Origin: Amorphophallus konjac
Taxonomy: Eukaryota > Streptophyta > Magnoliopsida > Alismatales > Araceae
Direction of reading: 5' to 3'
DNA: 64,000 nt
Assembly (NCBI GenBank): GCA_022559845.1
Contig: CM040125.1
Span: 327,429,829-327,493,828, forward strand
The notes beneath the pieces were generated by a model, which saw only the letters and a program-made list of their open reading frames with translations, ran no database searches and had not been told where the DNA came from. Shown here piece after piece: positions 34,401-45,786 of this stretch. The translations under genes and the position numbers were made by a program. The first letter of the stretch is position 1; every line of letters begins with the position of its first letter.

Positions 34401-35246
34401 CATGTTACTCACATACACATCTGGAAATTTGATTTGTTATGTATTCAGAAAATTGATTGACTGCATTAGCAATTGCATGAATCTCCTATATGATTGCACA
34501 ATCTCCCATGTGCTACACATGTGCATTCCGATTGTCATGACCCTCATGCACCCTTCCTATACCTATCCTCTCTTCAATAAGTACGGGAGAGCTAAGTTTC
34601 ATGTACATATACGTATTTGTTTGATTATACATCTCATATGGCATCACTTGCATGTGTTGCATTTCATGCATTTCAAACCAAAATATAAAAATCAGAAAAT
34701 TTAAAAATCAAAGTAAATCCTTTTGATATGCCCTCCTGCTCTTGTTTGTTGTGAAAATCTGACATGTGATCTATATTTTGAATGTTATCATGTTGAACAC
34801 CTCATCCAGTACACATCTTCCTCTTCTGATTCATATCCTTGAGGCCAATCATTACATTCAATTGGTATCAATACATGCTTGATTGAATTTGCTTTGGATA
34901 TATAGTATCATATTGATTTGTGAGACTAATCACCAATTGATCTCATCTGATTGGAATCATGTTGATTTGTTCGTCCATGATTTGACCTTGCTTCTTCTGA
35001 TTTGATAAGATGGGCTATTGCTATTTCAAAGGGAGATAAGCTTGTTCTTCCTAATTTGGCTTCTTCCAGCTTGTTGATATTATTGATCATGTCACAGGGG
35101 GAGAAAGATCTGCATTATCCCACTTTTTGATTATGTCAAAGGGGGAGAAAAATTGATGATTATGTGTGACAAGGGGAGAAGAATATCTGTGCCATTCTGT
35201 TGTATCATCATTAAGTTTGTCATCATCACTAAGTTTGTCATCATCA
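31416..35246 (+). other. Element E 3' non-coding region
   Basis: 3.8 kb without pol. It is rich in CATG/GCAT words, holds two copies of a ~65-bp CTCTCACTATGCGTGA module (about 31898-31965 and 32983-33052), and ends in several AAGGGGGAGA-like purine blocks near 35095-35258. No coding frame is supported. Confidence 0.7.
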
Positions 35247-35259
35247 AAAAGGGGGAGAT
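35247..35259 (+). other. Element E polypurine tract
   Basis: AAAAGGGGGAGAT directly before the 3' LTR. Confidence 0.88.
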
Positions 35260-37378
35260 TGTTGAGTTATGATTTTGATGATTGTTGTGATTGTTAAGTT
35301 ATGGTTTTGATGATAACTAAACTTATTGTGTGATTAAGTGATGATAACTAAACTTGTGGTTGATTGCTCATGCTCTTGTTATCTATGTATGGTTGAGATG
35401 GCAAATGGGAACGGTTACATGGTCTTCATCCTTGGTTTGCATAAGTTGGTTTTACAAGAGATAAGAGGTTTCATAACCTCTTTAATGTGAACAAGCATGG
35501 TATTAACCCTGACTATCTTACTTGTAGGATTAAACTCATGACAGTCACCTCGTGAACCAAACGTGTGGATAAGCACCCTGCTCCTTTACAATCCAAAACA
35601 GGTGGTATATGTCATTTACTGTCAAGAACCATTGGTGAGACTCTTACCTTATCTTAGCATCGATCTCACTATGTGTATCTCATATACCTCTCTTAATACA
35701 CCTCATTCATGCATATCAAACATGAAACCCTTCTGGCCATCGTGCGCCCTCGCCCGCGGATCGACCTGCGCGGTCAGGTCGAGGGGGTCAAGGGAGCAGT
35801 GCCCCTTGCGGGGGTTTCCGAGGGCGGAGCCCCCGGAACAAAATTTAGAAACGCTCTAATGGTTTAGATGTTTCAAATGCATAAACCAAGTGAATCCAAT
35901 CCCAAAATGCAAGGATTTGATATGGACATGAACCCTTTGAATTATGGACATGTTTCTTTGAGCTAACACTTCATTTCTGCAGGTATAGGTGTTTCCGGTC
36001 GACCAACACACCTTGGCCGGTCGACCAGATTTGCCAGAGCCTGAAAATTCCAACTTTTATAGGTTTCGGTCGACCGCCCCATGCCTTCCAGTCGACCGCC
36101 AGCCCCGAGGCCCCCTTTTGTTGACTTTTGGTTCAAGCTCGAGGAAAGGACCTTTAACCTATTTGTTTAATCCCAATGACCCCAATTACACCAGGATTTG
36201 TGGATCTAGTCTTGGGGCTTGTCTATGGACCATTCAAAGGCTATAAAACATATCATTGGAGCCAATAAACCTAATCATCCAAGAGGGCTTCAAGTGAGAT
36301 CAAGAGGAGGCTATCCAAGGAGGAAGGAGAGGGTACTGTAGCTCCGTGATCAGTACCTCGTGCAGCAAGATCTTCATCCATCTCCAAGGTGTTTGAAGCC
36401 AAATCTGAAGCTAGCAACCTCCAAGGGAGTGAAGAAGCAAGCAAGCATTCAAGGAAGATCAAGGGGAGACCGTCTAAGGATGAAGAAGGGAAGAAGCAAG
36501 TAAGCAAGCAAGAGATCAAGGGAAGACTGCCAAAGGGAGAAAGAACAAGGTTTTCACAACCCATCCAAAGCCATTCAAGCAAAGAAGGAATCAACGCAAG
36601 ATCTGCATCATACATTCAAAAGGAACCCAAATCAGGAGTTTTCTTAAACTAAGCCTCATCGTCTTTATGGTTTGGATGTTGTAATTGTGTTCATCATAAA
36701 CTGCAAGAACTTGTGTGTGTGTGTGTGGATCGTTGTTGGATCCGTGATCGTGTGTGTGTGTGTCGCATTTGATTCGTGTGTGTGCGTGGATCTTCCTAGA
36801 TCTGCGTTTGTGTGTGGGGGGGTCTTTTAGATCCGTTCTGTCTCGTGTGTGTGGATTGCTGCACTTGTGGCAGTGGGTGTTTGTGTTGGTGATCCGCTTG
36901 TTGGATCCTGTTGGAGACCTCGTCTCCGTGTGTGTGTGTGTGTTAGGGCGCGTCCCCGTGTGTGTGGTCAGGTGTCGTCCTGCGTATGTGTTTGGAGCGT
37001 TGTCTCCGTTTTGGGATTTATCCCCGAGTGAAGCCTCACCGAGTTTGGTGAGGGGTGGACGTAGGATTGTCGTCGTTGCATCCGAACCACCTTAAAAACC
37101 GCTGTGCATTATGTTTTGTATTATGTGGTTTGGTCCTTTTCTTCTACCACCATTCTACGTGAGTGTTAGTATAATTGCAATTCTGGATTTATCCTCGTAT
37201 ATCTTGCATAATCTATATCATCATCCAATTCAGTTTGATAAATCCAATTTGTGAACAAACAATTTTGAACTTCTTGATTTACATTGTATCACATATTTTG
37301 AAAAGGTCAAAAGTTTTCGTAAAATTGGTAAACACCCAATTCACCCCCCTCTTGGGTGTCATTGATCGCGGGACTTCA
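35260..37378 (+). repeat. Element E 3' LTR
   Basis: TGTTGAGTTATG to CGCGGGACTTCA; 2119 bp. It is shorter than the 5' copy mainly because about 170 bp of the GGTCGACC array is missing (near 36070-36100). TAGCC follows. Confidence 0.92.
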
Positions 37379-37383
37379 TAGCC

Positions 37384-38483
37384 AAGTGAGGTGTAGTATC
37401 AATGTTCTAAAAGTATAAAATCAATCAAATTGGGCATGAACACACCTTGTGTGTTTTAGTTTAAACCCCTAAGAGGAGTAACAAGATATGGATTATATGG
37501 ATGAATATGCAAAGTAAACGACAATAAACGTAATATGATTATAACTCTAGTAGAGAGCTAGAAGAAGGATGTGTGGTGATGCTGATATGAACAACAACAA
37601 CTAAGAGATTTGAAAGACACCCTGCTGCTGTGTGTGCAGTAGTAGAGGGGAAAGCAACAAAGATCCGTAGCGGCTGCACAACAATATGAAGAAGAAACTG
37701 CATAGAGGAGGCTCGCTCGTGGAGGAAGATCATGCCGGCGAGAGGAACAACACCTCGTGGAAGAAGAAACTGCAAGAAGAACAAGCGCTCTTCTCACGGT
37801 GTTCTTAATTCTCTGGTTAGCTCTCTTTCTGTTGTTGTTGTTTTCAGTCCTCTTGTTCTTTCTCGCGCGTGAGGGATTCAGGGGGTATTTATAGGCCCAA
37901 AAATCCTTGCATCAATAGGATTAAAATAAGGCAATCAATCCTCCAGCAAGAATCCCTCTTCCCAATCGAACACTAGGTGTAAAATGGGGAAATGATCACT
38001 ACTGGAAGGTAGCAGGCGAAATGGAGACGAAAGTGAAAATGACGACCTAAAGAGGGGCGTTAATTGAAATGACGACATCCACACAGTCATTGATTTGTGG
38101 ATTTATTTATGGCAATAAAGGACTTCCCTAATTTAAAATTGACAAATGACGCATGTTTGAATGGGCTTCAAATAATCAACGCCCCTCAGGCGGGCATCAA
38201 TTCTTTGAATTTTATTTTGTTTAGGATTCGTAAAATCCAGGAAATAATGCATGTTTGGGACAATCGTTAATTTGTGAAATCACGACCCCCATCAGGTCGT
38301 CAGTTAAATGACGCCCTTCCGCCAGGCGTTAATTACAATTGTTATGAACAAGTAGAATTATTATGGGAAAACTACCAAATGATTAGAAAAGCTTCATATT
38401 AAGCTAATATTGAAGTCCACTTTGGGGCGTCACGTGGTGACATGAGATTTTCTCAACATAGCATCGAGTTTGGCGTGTCTACA
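37384..38483 (-). repeat. Element F left (3') LTR, part 2
   Basis: Resumes with AAGTGAGGTGTAGTATC and ends GGCGTGTCTACA. Together with part 1 it makes 1402 bp, matching 56912-58315 (1404 bp). Six ACG...CGT palindromes lie at 38042-38333. Confidence 0.9.
37886..37893 (-). promoter_or_regulatory. Putative TATA box, element F left LTR
   Basis: Minus-strand TATAAATA in GGCCTATAAATACCCC. Confidence 0.5.
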
Positions 38484-38496
38484 GCTGCCCCGCCTT
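38484..38496 (-). other. Element F polypurine tract
   Basis: Minus-strand AAGGCGGGGCAGC abuts the 3' LTR. Confidence 0.7.
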
Positions 38497-39995
38497 GGCG
38501 TCTGCTTTGCAAGGGAGTGAGACGGAATGAAGCGAAAGTGCAACAAGCGGAATGAAGTAGAACAAACTGATAAGTAGATGCCAAGGTGTGATGTGACACG
38601 CCCCTGACACTAAGTGTTGGAAACCTTTCCAGGATTCTGAATGAATCAACTTCGGATGATTACGAGAAAGCAATGATCAGCTGGATGAAGGAACTAATCT
38701 AATAAACAAAATGTGCACGAGGGCACGAAAGAAAAGACACAATTGGAGAGCGATTACAAGTCAATGTGGACGTGCTATAACCAAGGTGGGTTTGCAGGAA
38801 AATAAAGTAGATTGAGATAAGGAACCAGCGAATGAATGCATTCAAGGAACCAGCCTGAGCGGCTTCAAGGAGAATATAGTACTCGATTTTGAATAGAATA
38901 TCTCATGTCAACTCGGTTAAGAGCGAGCGGCCTTCATTAGTGACGTAATATGAGGATTTTCATCATGAAATCTCAAAGTCCTACATGATGCATGCTGGGC
39001 TAAAAGAAAAATTAAAACAAACTAAAATAGAAGATAATCAAGGATAATATTGTTAAACCATCCAGACTTGGTCAGGAATCCAGATCTCTAGCCGAAGCCC
39101 GTTTGTCCACGTATCAACTCAAAAAGTGGAACCGTCGTCCCAAACCTTAGATGACCTAACGGCCTATCCGTGTGATCAAAACTCCCCTGGAACTATCACT
39201 GTTTTTGATGAAGGGGAACTCAAATTCCAAGTTCATCAGAACCACAAGGTCCTTGATATGCTATAATAGTGTAGAGTACCATATAGTAAAAATGCATACA
39301 TGAAAGATACAAGGGATGGAATGATGTTACCAGTGGAAGGGTCCAACCATTTCAAGACCTGCATGGACTGCGCCTTCTGTGCTAAAAAATTATTAGCTCA
39401 TAAAAGATCGTTAGCTTATTAAAGTTCAAAATATGATCATAAGTGCATGATATAATTAACTTTCTTAAGATATAAAGCACTTAAGTTCATGAATAATCAT
39501 AATGCTGCAAAGTAATTCAAAAGTGTAAGCTTAAGAAATGACGACTCTGCATAGAGGCGTTATAATGATAAATGACGACAGACATGGGGGCGTTAATTAT
39601 GATCACATTAGACTTGGAATCGGAATGCAAATGACGCCCACACGAAAGGCGCTGGATAAATGATGACACTAAGTGGGTCGCTAATCAAGGAAATGACGCC
39701 AAAATCTATGTTGTCAATTAACTATATGCACCGGCGCTCTGTTCCCTACTCTGAAACAAATACCAGCAACTTAATTCTCACTTGAACACTAACTGTGATA
39801 GTCTGACAACGGCTAATGCTTCAATAGTTATAAAAAGGATGCATCTTCTACTACCCATCAAACGACTGAAAGTTGTAGCCGAGTCTTCAATCAGAGATCT
39901 GAAGATCAGTACAACAGGAACCGCAAGACTTCTCCAAACCGAAAGAAAAGATGGACATGAGGATGATGATGTAGAGGCCTTCTAAGAAGCCTAGG
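38497..39995. other. Element F spacer between LTR and first antisense gene
   Basis: No gene supported. Five or six degenerate ACG...CGT palindromes lie at 39540-39720. The plus-strand ORF 39782-39985 lies in a different frame from the spliced gene that follows. Confidence 0.5.
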
Positions 39996-41387
39996 ATGGG
40001 ATTTCCTAGGATCTATGAAGTTGCAAGCAATATTAGTGGGAGGATAGCCAAGGGCCAAGTAAGTTATATTTTATTTTAAAGCTTTCATCTTATTCTATCC
40101 TCTCTCTCTTCTTCCGATAATTATGATCACATGCCTCTTCTCTTCTCTCTTCTTTTATAATTTTCAGGATTACCCAAATATACCGGGACCAAGGAGATTC
40201 TTGAAAACCAAGTGGCTCCCCCTACTTCTCTCTAAACTTTCTTTAGATATGAGGTCTTTTCTTTCAAGATGGCACCTACTTGGCCTTGTAACCCATGCTA
40301 CCCACTATGATGATATCCACCTAGATTGGGCCTCCATTGGAGCACTCATAGAGCTATGGCACCCCAACACTCATACTTTCCTCTTCCCTACCTTTGAAGC
40401 TACCATTCTCTTAGAAGAAGTAGAACTACTCCTTGGGTTAAGAAAGATGAAACAAGGAGAAGAGTCAAAGATGGCTAGTATGACTAAACCAATAAATGCC
40501 CATGACATGCTTACTAGCCTCATACCAAGCTCAAATCTAGTGAACCAAATCAAAGCCCATAAGGAATCAATCTTCTAAAGTTAGCTTCATGGGTATACAA
40601 GAATATGGATAAAGCCCAAGAGGATGAGGATTTGTTAGAGAGAGTAATGAAAGGCTTTGTTATTTGCATGGTAGGAGCTCTACTCTTCCCTTCAATGGAA
40701 GACCACTTAGAGGAGTGCCACTTGAGTGCCATAGCTAGCATTTGGGAAGGCAAAAGGATAGGTCCGGCGGTGCTAGCCAACCTATACAATGGGCTCACCT
40801 CGGCTTCCTTGGGACGGCCTCTCTATGGGTCAATGCTCCTTCTCTCTTGTTGGATGGACCTCCACCTAAGGTTTGATCCATGCCAAGAAACCCAATCGGC
40901 CTCAAAATTTTTTTCTAAAAGCCCTCTTTGGTACATAACGGATTCTCTTGGCCTATGTGAGAGGGTGACTAATCGAGTGCCAAAGCTAAAGAAGAGGGTT
41001 GATTGGAGGAACTACTTCAAGACCATGCTAAATGACGGTTTCACATGCACACCGGGGTTCCTCAAGACCCAAGAGCTTCACTCAAGACTCTCCTCCAGCA
41101 TAGAGCTACGACTAATCGACGGGACCGACTTCGTCCTTTACAACGCTCACCGGTGCATCCCACAACTTGGTCTTCCTCGACACACATTTGAAGAACATTC
41201 TCATCTTCCACCACTCAAGAGAAGGGAACTAGGCTCAAGTGGGGATCAAGAAGAAGTCAAGATAATCATGGCACAATGGAAGGTTGGACTTCTCCATAGG
41301 TCCAAGACACATGTTGAAGAAGAAGAAGACAAATGCAAATCTTATGTAATAGCACTTAGGAAGATAAGGCCCATGGTGGCTCATTGA
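39996..41387 (+). pseudogene. Antisense plant mobile domain gene 1 in element F
   Basis: Lies downstream of pol, on the opposite strand. Exon 1 39996-40058 (MGFPRIYEVASNISGRIAKG...) joins in frame across intron 40059-40167 (GTAAGT...TTTTCAG) to DYPNIPGPRRFLKTKW. The PMD signature follows: LDWASIGALIELWHPNTHTF, then EATILLEEVELLLGL, which fits the family's W-x-P-x-THTF and LLGL landmarks. After one frame change near 40570 the frame continues (40605-41387) with FVICMVGALLFPS and IGPAVLANLYNGL, resembling the second half of PMD/DUF7745-type proteins. An AATAAA lies at 41412-41417. PMD proteins are plant nuclear factors (MAIN/MAIL) also carried by transposons; here the role is unknown. One frameshift suggests decay. 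Confidence 0.68.
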
Positions 41388-41411
41388 TGTAACAATGATT
41401 TTCCTTGATGA

Positions 41412-41417
41412 AATAAA
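41412..41417 (+). terminator. Possible polyadenylation signal of PMD gene 1
   Basis: AATAAA 25 bases after the stop codon, in GATGAAATAAAAAGATC. Confidence 0.4.
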
Positions 41418-41990
41418 AAGATCTTTCCTTAATTGAGCCAAAAAAGCATTTTATATGATCTTGTCTTAATCAATTCTTCCAATTCTATGTGATTCTGTCT
41501 GATGTAAACGAGTTTCGGGTCTCTATTCTGAGCCGCGCCTTCTATAATGGCGTCAATTCAACAAAAAATGCCTAAAACAACGTCGTCAATCTCTTTTAAT
41601 CAAATTCAAAAATAAAGACCACAATTAACGCCTGTTCAAACTGGCGTTGATTAATTCGCGCCCCAACCAAAGGTGTTAATTGACTTAAATTCTTTAAATT
41701 CCTTTTGAAATAATTCCTTGATTTTCTGAAAGAAACGCCTTGACTCATGTCGTGCCTTATAAAACTGACGCCCGCGATGCTGTCGTCAATTTCAAACAAC
41801 AATCATGACTCCCAATCACATCAATCAATCTCCCATTAATGCCTCTGACGATGATTACAAATTCCCATGCAAACTTAAATGACGACCCCAGAGAATGTCG
41901 TCATATCCATAAATCACGCCTCAATCAGATCCGTCAATTACGAGAGTGACGACACCCATTAGGGTGTCAATTATTTTTGAACGTTAAACC
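41418..41990. repeat. Palindrome-bearing spacer between the PMD genes
   Basis: About nine degenerate units (for example ACGCCTGTTCAAACTGGCGT and ACGACCCCAGAGAATGTCGT), spaced by AT-rich DNA often containing TCAATT. No gene. Confidence 0.65.
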
Positions 41991-41999
41991 ATATTTCCC

Positions 42000-42133
42000 T
42001 CTTTTCTTTCTCCTTCCTTCGTCCACTTTCCCTCTTCTTTCTCTTTCTTCTACGAACCCTAACCCTAACCGAGCCCCAAATCGCCATCTCTCATCTATCT
42101 TCTTCACACTCTCATCTCTGCTCTCTCGAACCC
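42000..42133 (+). promoter_or_regulatory. Host-like 5' leader with telo-box, PMD gene 2
   Basis: C/T-rich leader with AACCCTAACCCTAAC at about 42055-42069, i.e. two telo-box units as found in many plant promoters and 5' UTRs, ending at the ATG at 42134. Confidence 0.5.
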
Positions 42134-45100
42134 ATGGCGGGTGGCACTCATAAGCGTCAAAGAGTCTCTGCCCCCGACGTCGTTAATCTAGGCGATGAGG
42201 AGCCTGCCGCGGAGGAAGTCCCTCCCGTGGTGGCCGAAGATGGACCACCGGCCGAAGAAGCTCTGACGGCGGAGCAAGGCGGCGCAACCGAGGAACGAAA
42301 TGAAGAAGGTGGAAACGAAGAAGACGGTGGAGGTGAAGACGAAGGCGAAGATGAAGAAGATGATGAAGGAGAAGATGACGATGAGGAGGAAGACGATGAC
42401 GAGGAAGAGGAAGGAGGAGGAGAAGAGGATGAACCACCGGTGACGGTGGCCCCTCGACCCCACCATGTCCGTCAAGCACGACCACCCCGTCAGCCCCGTC
42501 AACCACGACAACCCCTCCGTGGGGGTTTGCTAGCGCCAGAACGAAGCAAGGTTGGTACCCCACTCTAGCATTCAATTTTTTTTCCATTTTTATCAAATTT
42601 TCATAGCCGTCGGTGGAGGGGGAAACCCTCGAACCAGTGACTTAGTGAAATGACGCCCCAACGGGTGCCATCAATTGAAACAACGACCCACCTCGGGTCG
42701 TCAATGTAAATTTTTTTTATTTTCTGAAAATAATTAATTCATGAAACCACAGTCCTGCAGCATGTCGTCATTTTAGAATTTTCATTTTCATTTGCTATTA
42801 TTTTCAATGCCATTTTTTGATTTTTGATATATCCTTCTGTTTTTATTTCCATTTCGTGCACTGTCTATTTTGAAATCCTTTAGAAAACAACGCCCCCCAT
42901 CGGGGCTTCAATTCATCATACAACGGCCACATGGGTGGTCGTCAATTAAAGAAAAACCACATTTTCAATTTCTGGAACCAAAACTATCCTTCAAAACAAC
43001 GCCCCCCACAGGGGCGTCATTTAAGCAAATAACGACCCATGGTTGGTCATCAATTAAAATTACTCATTAAATCACCAAAACATGTTTTGAAATAACGCCT
43101 GTCCCAGGGGCGTCAATTAAACAAACAACGACCTCAGGCCGGTCGTCAATTCAGACAGAGAACAAACAACAACAAATGAATATCCATGAAACTCATATCA
43201 AACTGTTCTTTTTGTTGGCAGGGTTTGATGAGGACTAGGATCTCTGGGTCAAGGTCCGAGCAGCTTACTATGGGCTCCCAGATTTTTAGAGGGCCAGGGT
43301 AGAGGCTATGGGGTTCGGACCCTTCCTTAGCATAGAGCCTATGAGACCTGACCTACCCTTGATCCAGGTGCTTAGAGAGAGATGGGACAGGACTAGCCGG
43401 GCGTTCCTGATGCCATGGGGTCACATGGTTCCCAGCTTGAGGATATTGCTAGGATCACCGGGCTGAGGGTAGACGGGGAGGCTTTGAGCGGGATTACCCT
43501 ACCCGACTATAGCGAGTTGACACAGAGGCTGCTAGGGTTAGATACAGTCTACGAGACGCCTAGCGAGTGTAGGACCATCTAATACACCGACCTTACCATT
43601 GCTATGGGGTTGGGAGACTCTAGGCAGAGGTCAAGGGAGTCTCTGGAGGAGTTCTCGCAGAGGTTGATAGGGAGAGTTAGGGCCGTCTACTGCCAGGACC
43701 CGGCTCAGAGAGACAGAGTGGACCGAGACCTGAGGAGATTCTTATTCCTGATGCTCGGGAGGCTATTGCTCGGGACGAAGGGTGACATCATCAACTGTCG
43801 ATTCATGGGCATTCTAGAGGACTTGGAGAGCATTGGCAAATACGCTTGGGGAGACACTCTGCTAGCGCACTTGATGGCTGACCTGTCTACGGGGACAGGT
43901 TGAGAGACGACTGTTAGTGGCTTCTCACCTTTCCTTCAGGTATGCATTTTTTTATTTCTTTTTTCTTCTTTTTTCTTCTTTTTTTTTCAAATGCATGTGA
44001 ATGCTTTACTAATGCAATGCATGGATGCATGTGTAGAGCCACCTGTACATGCCGATGGGGCATGTCGACCCTCGACCTGGAGATGAGGGAGCGTTCCCAC
44101 TGGCGCGACGCTGGCTGCCTGTCGTGACGGGAGCACCACTCGCCTATGAGCTGCGAGTTCTACGGAGGGAGTTCCGCGACTACCCCGCCTCACAGGTACG
44201 TATGCTAAACATGATGCAATTTCTACTTTACGAAATATGATGACTGAAATGACATGATGTGATGCATGTTCATGAATGCAGGTGGTGTGGAGACCCTACG
44301 AGGGCATGACTGATGAGGGCCAACCCTGGGTCGTAGCGGGTCGACCTCGCTTTGGGCATGAGCTTTGGGTTCATTGCCTAAACGAGATCGAGCCGTTACG
44401 GCTTAGGCTGGTCATGAGGACCCTTGGCCTACACCAGGAGTGGGTCGAGGTAGGAGTGCCTCATGGGGATAGGCAAGAAGATGCACGGTCGCACGAAGGT
44501 GATCGACTAGAGAGTCTGATTCCCTGATCAGTACGCCGACTGGCAGCGCGGCGGGACCCAGGTCACTTCACAGGCGGCAGACAGCTCCGAGTACCTCCGA
44601 CGCTACTGGGAGGTTTACGCCGTCCGACCCCAAATAAGGGTCTTAGGGGTACGTATGAATGCACTTTTTTATGCAAAGTTATATGCTTATTATGCGACTG
44701 ATATGTGTGATGAATGCAGGATGCACGGGACATAGCGACGATGGACATGCAGGTCCACCTCAACAGCCTGGAGGCCTTGCTAGCTTACCACTCGGGCAGA
44801 CTTGGAGACCTTGGTGAGTGTTTAATTATCTATATGCAAATGAATTCATGAATTATTAGTGATTAGCCATTGACAATCTCAATGAATGCAGTGCGCCCAG
44901 CAGGGAGCGGCGGCAGGAGGCGCAGGAGGGGCTTCCAGCTCAAGAGGGCCTAGTGCAGAGACGACTGCACTAGCAGAGCAGCTTGCTGGAGCGGTGGCAC
45001 GGGCCGAGGCAGCGGAGTGCGACCTCGCCACACGGGTAAGCTCAAACTCAAACTTGAAAATGCATTTGGTTATATATCATTATGTGTGTTTATAAAAATT

Positions 45101-45786
45101 TGTTCTTGCAGACTGAGGAGCTCCGAGCCTCACTTACCTGCATTGAGGCAGGACAGCACGCGATGGCCACATGGGTAAGTCAATAAAGATTTTATTTCAG
45201 TTGTTTATGATATTGAATTAAATGTGAAACTGATGATTTGTTTAATTGATTGCAGACCACAGAGCTACAGGCGGTGCTTACCCAGGTTGCACTAGTTGGG
45301 ACAGAGCTGGCCATCCGCGAGCAACGAGTCGCGGAGCTCGAGAGGGCCTTGAGACGGCGAGAGGAGCTACCTCAGGACGTGGCAGAGCTGAGGGTCGCCC
45401 TAGACATGGAGCGTAGGGAGCGTGCCCGGGAGAGAGAGGAGCGCACGGTGGAGCGATCTCTAGAGAAAGTGGAGCGGAAGGAGGAGCAGGCAGCGTGTGA
45501 GCGGGAGCTCACAGAGCTGAGAGCACAGTTAACCGTCACACAGGAGTGGCTACGGGCGACAGAGGAGCACCTCCAGCACGACCGGGAGCGGGCGCGTGCC
45601 GCGGGGTACGCGTTTACCAATTCTACCTTCGTGTCGGGTTCCTCTCTTCAGTAGAGGAGCGAGGCAGAGGAGCAGGCTCGTGCTCCAGCTACTTCTCGGG
45701 GGTCCATGCCCCCTCCACGGGCGCCTCGTCGGGATGACGAGGGTGAGGTAGAGAGTAGGAGAGAGGAGGGTGGAGGCGAGAGCTGA
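42134..45786 (+). pseudogene. Antisense plant mobile domain gene 2 in element F, multi-exon
   Basis: Eight exons can be read with GT-AG introns at 42551-43221, 43940-44036, 44196-44281, 44649-44719, 44814-44891, 45036-45111 and 45175-45255 (71-97 nt except the first). The protein starts MAGGTHKRQR and has an Asp/Glu-rich run (~50-100) and an Arg/Pro-rich stretch. A PMD follows: ERWDRTSRAFLMPWGHMVPS, ITGLRVDGEALSGI, FMGILEDLESIGKYAWGDTL, then VVWRPYEGM and a LRLVMRTLGLHQ segment. The C-terminus is a long Glu/Arg coiled coil (45256-45650). In-frame TAGs in exon 2 (FDED*DLW, LPDF*RAR), frame changes near 43450, and a TAG at 45652 break it. The family is MAIN/MAIL-like. It was probably captured from a host-type gene with its leader and introns. 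Confidence 0.7.
42551..43221 (+). repeat. Intron 1 of PMD gene 2, filled with palindromes
   Basis: GTTGGT donor, TTGTTGGCAG acceptor. About ten palindromes from 42653 to 43146. The best are 42999-43017 (ACGCCCCCCACAGGGGCGT), 43032-43050, 43095-43113 and 43128-43146, each 19 bp, separated by AT-rich DNA ending in TCAATTAA. Confidence 0.75.

Larger units (their letters stand above)
27296..37378 (+). mobile_element. Element E: gag-only Ty1/Copia (SIRE-like) element
   Basis: Complete 10,083-bp plus-strand element flanked by TAGCC (27291-27295 and 37379-37383). LTRs are 2.29 and 2.12 kb, the primer site is initiator-Met type, and the polypurine tract is AAAAGGGGGAGAT. Only gag remains; no protease, integrase or reverse transcriptase frame lies in the 3.8 kb between gag and the 3' LTR. 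The gag ending GPKRIWVSK and the paired knuckles are as in SIRE/Maximus-type Copia. Non-autonomous. Confidence 0.92.

Noticed and set aside
42183..42596. Minus-strand His/Leu-rich ORFs opposite PMD gene 2 exon 1
   Set aside because: Antisense shadow of the Asp/Glu-rich exon.
42648..43160. Regularly spaced repeats resembling a CRISPR array
   Set aside because: Units are palindromes with differing arms, spacers are AT-rich and similar rather than unique, and the context is a plant retroelement intron.
43942..44127. Phe-rich plus-strand ORF at 43942
   Set aside because: Starts in intron 2 of PMD gene 2 (T-rich) and runs into exon 3 in part; better explained by splicing.
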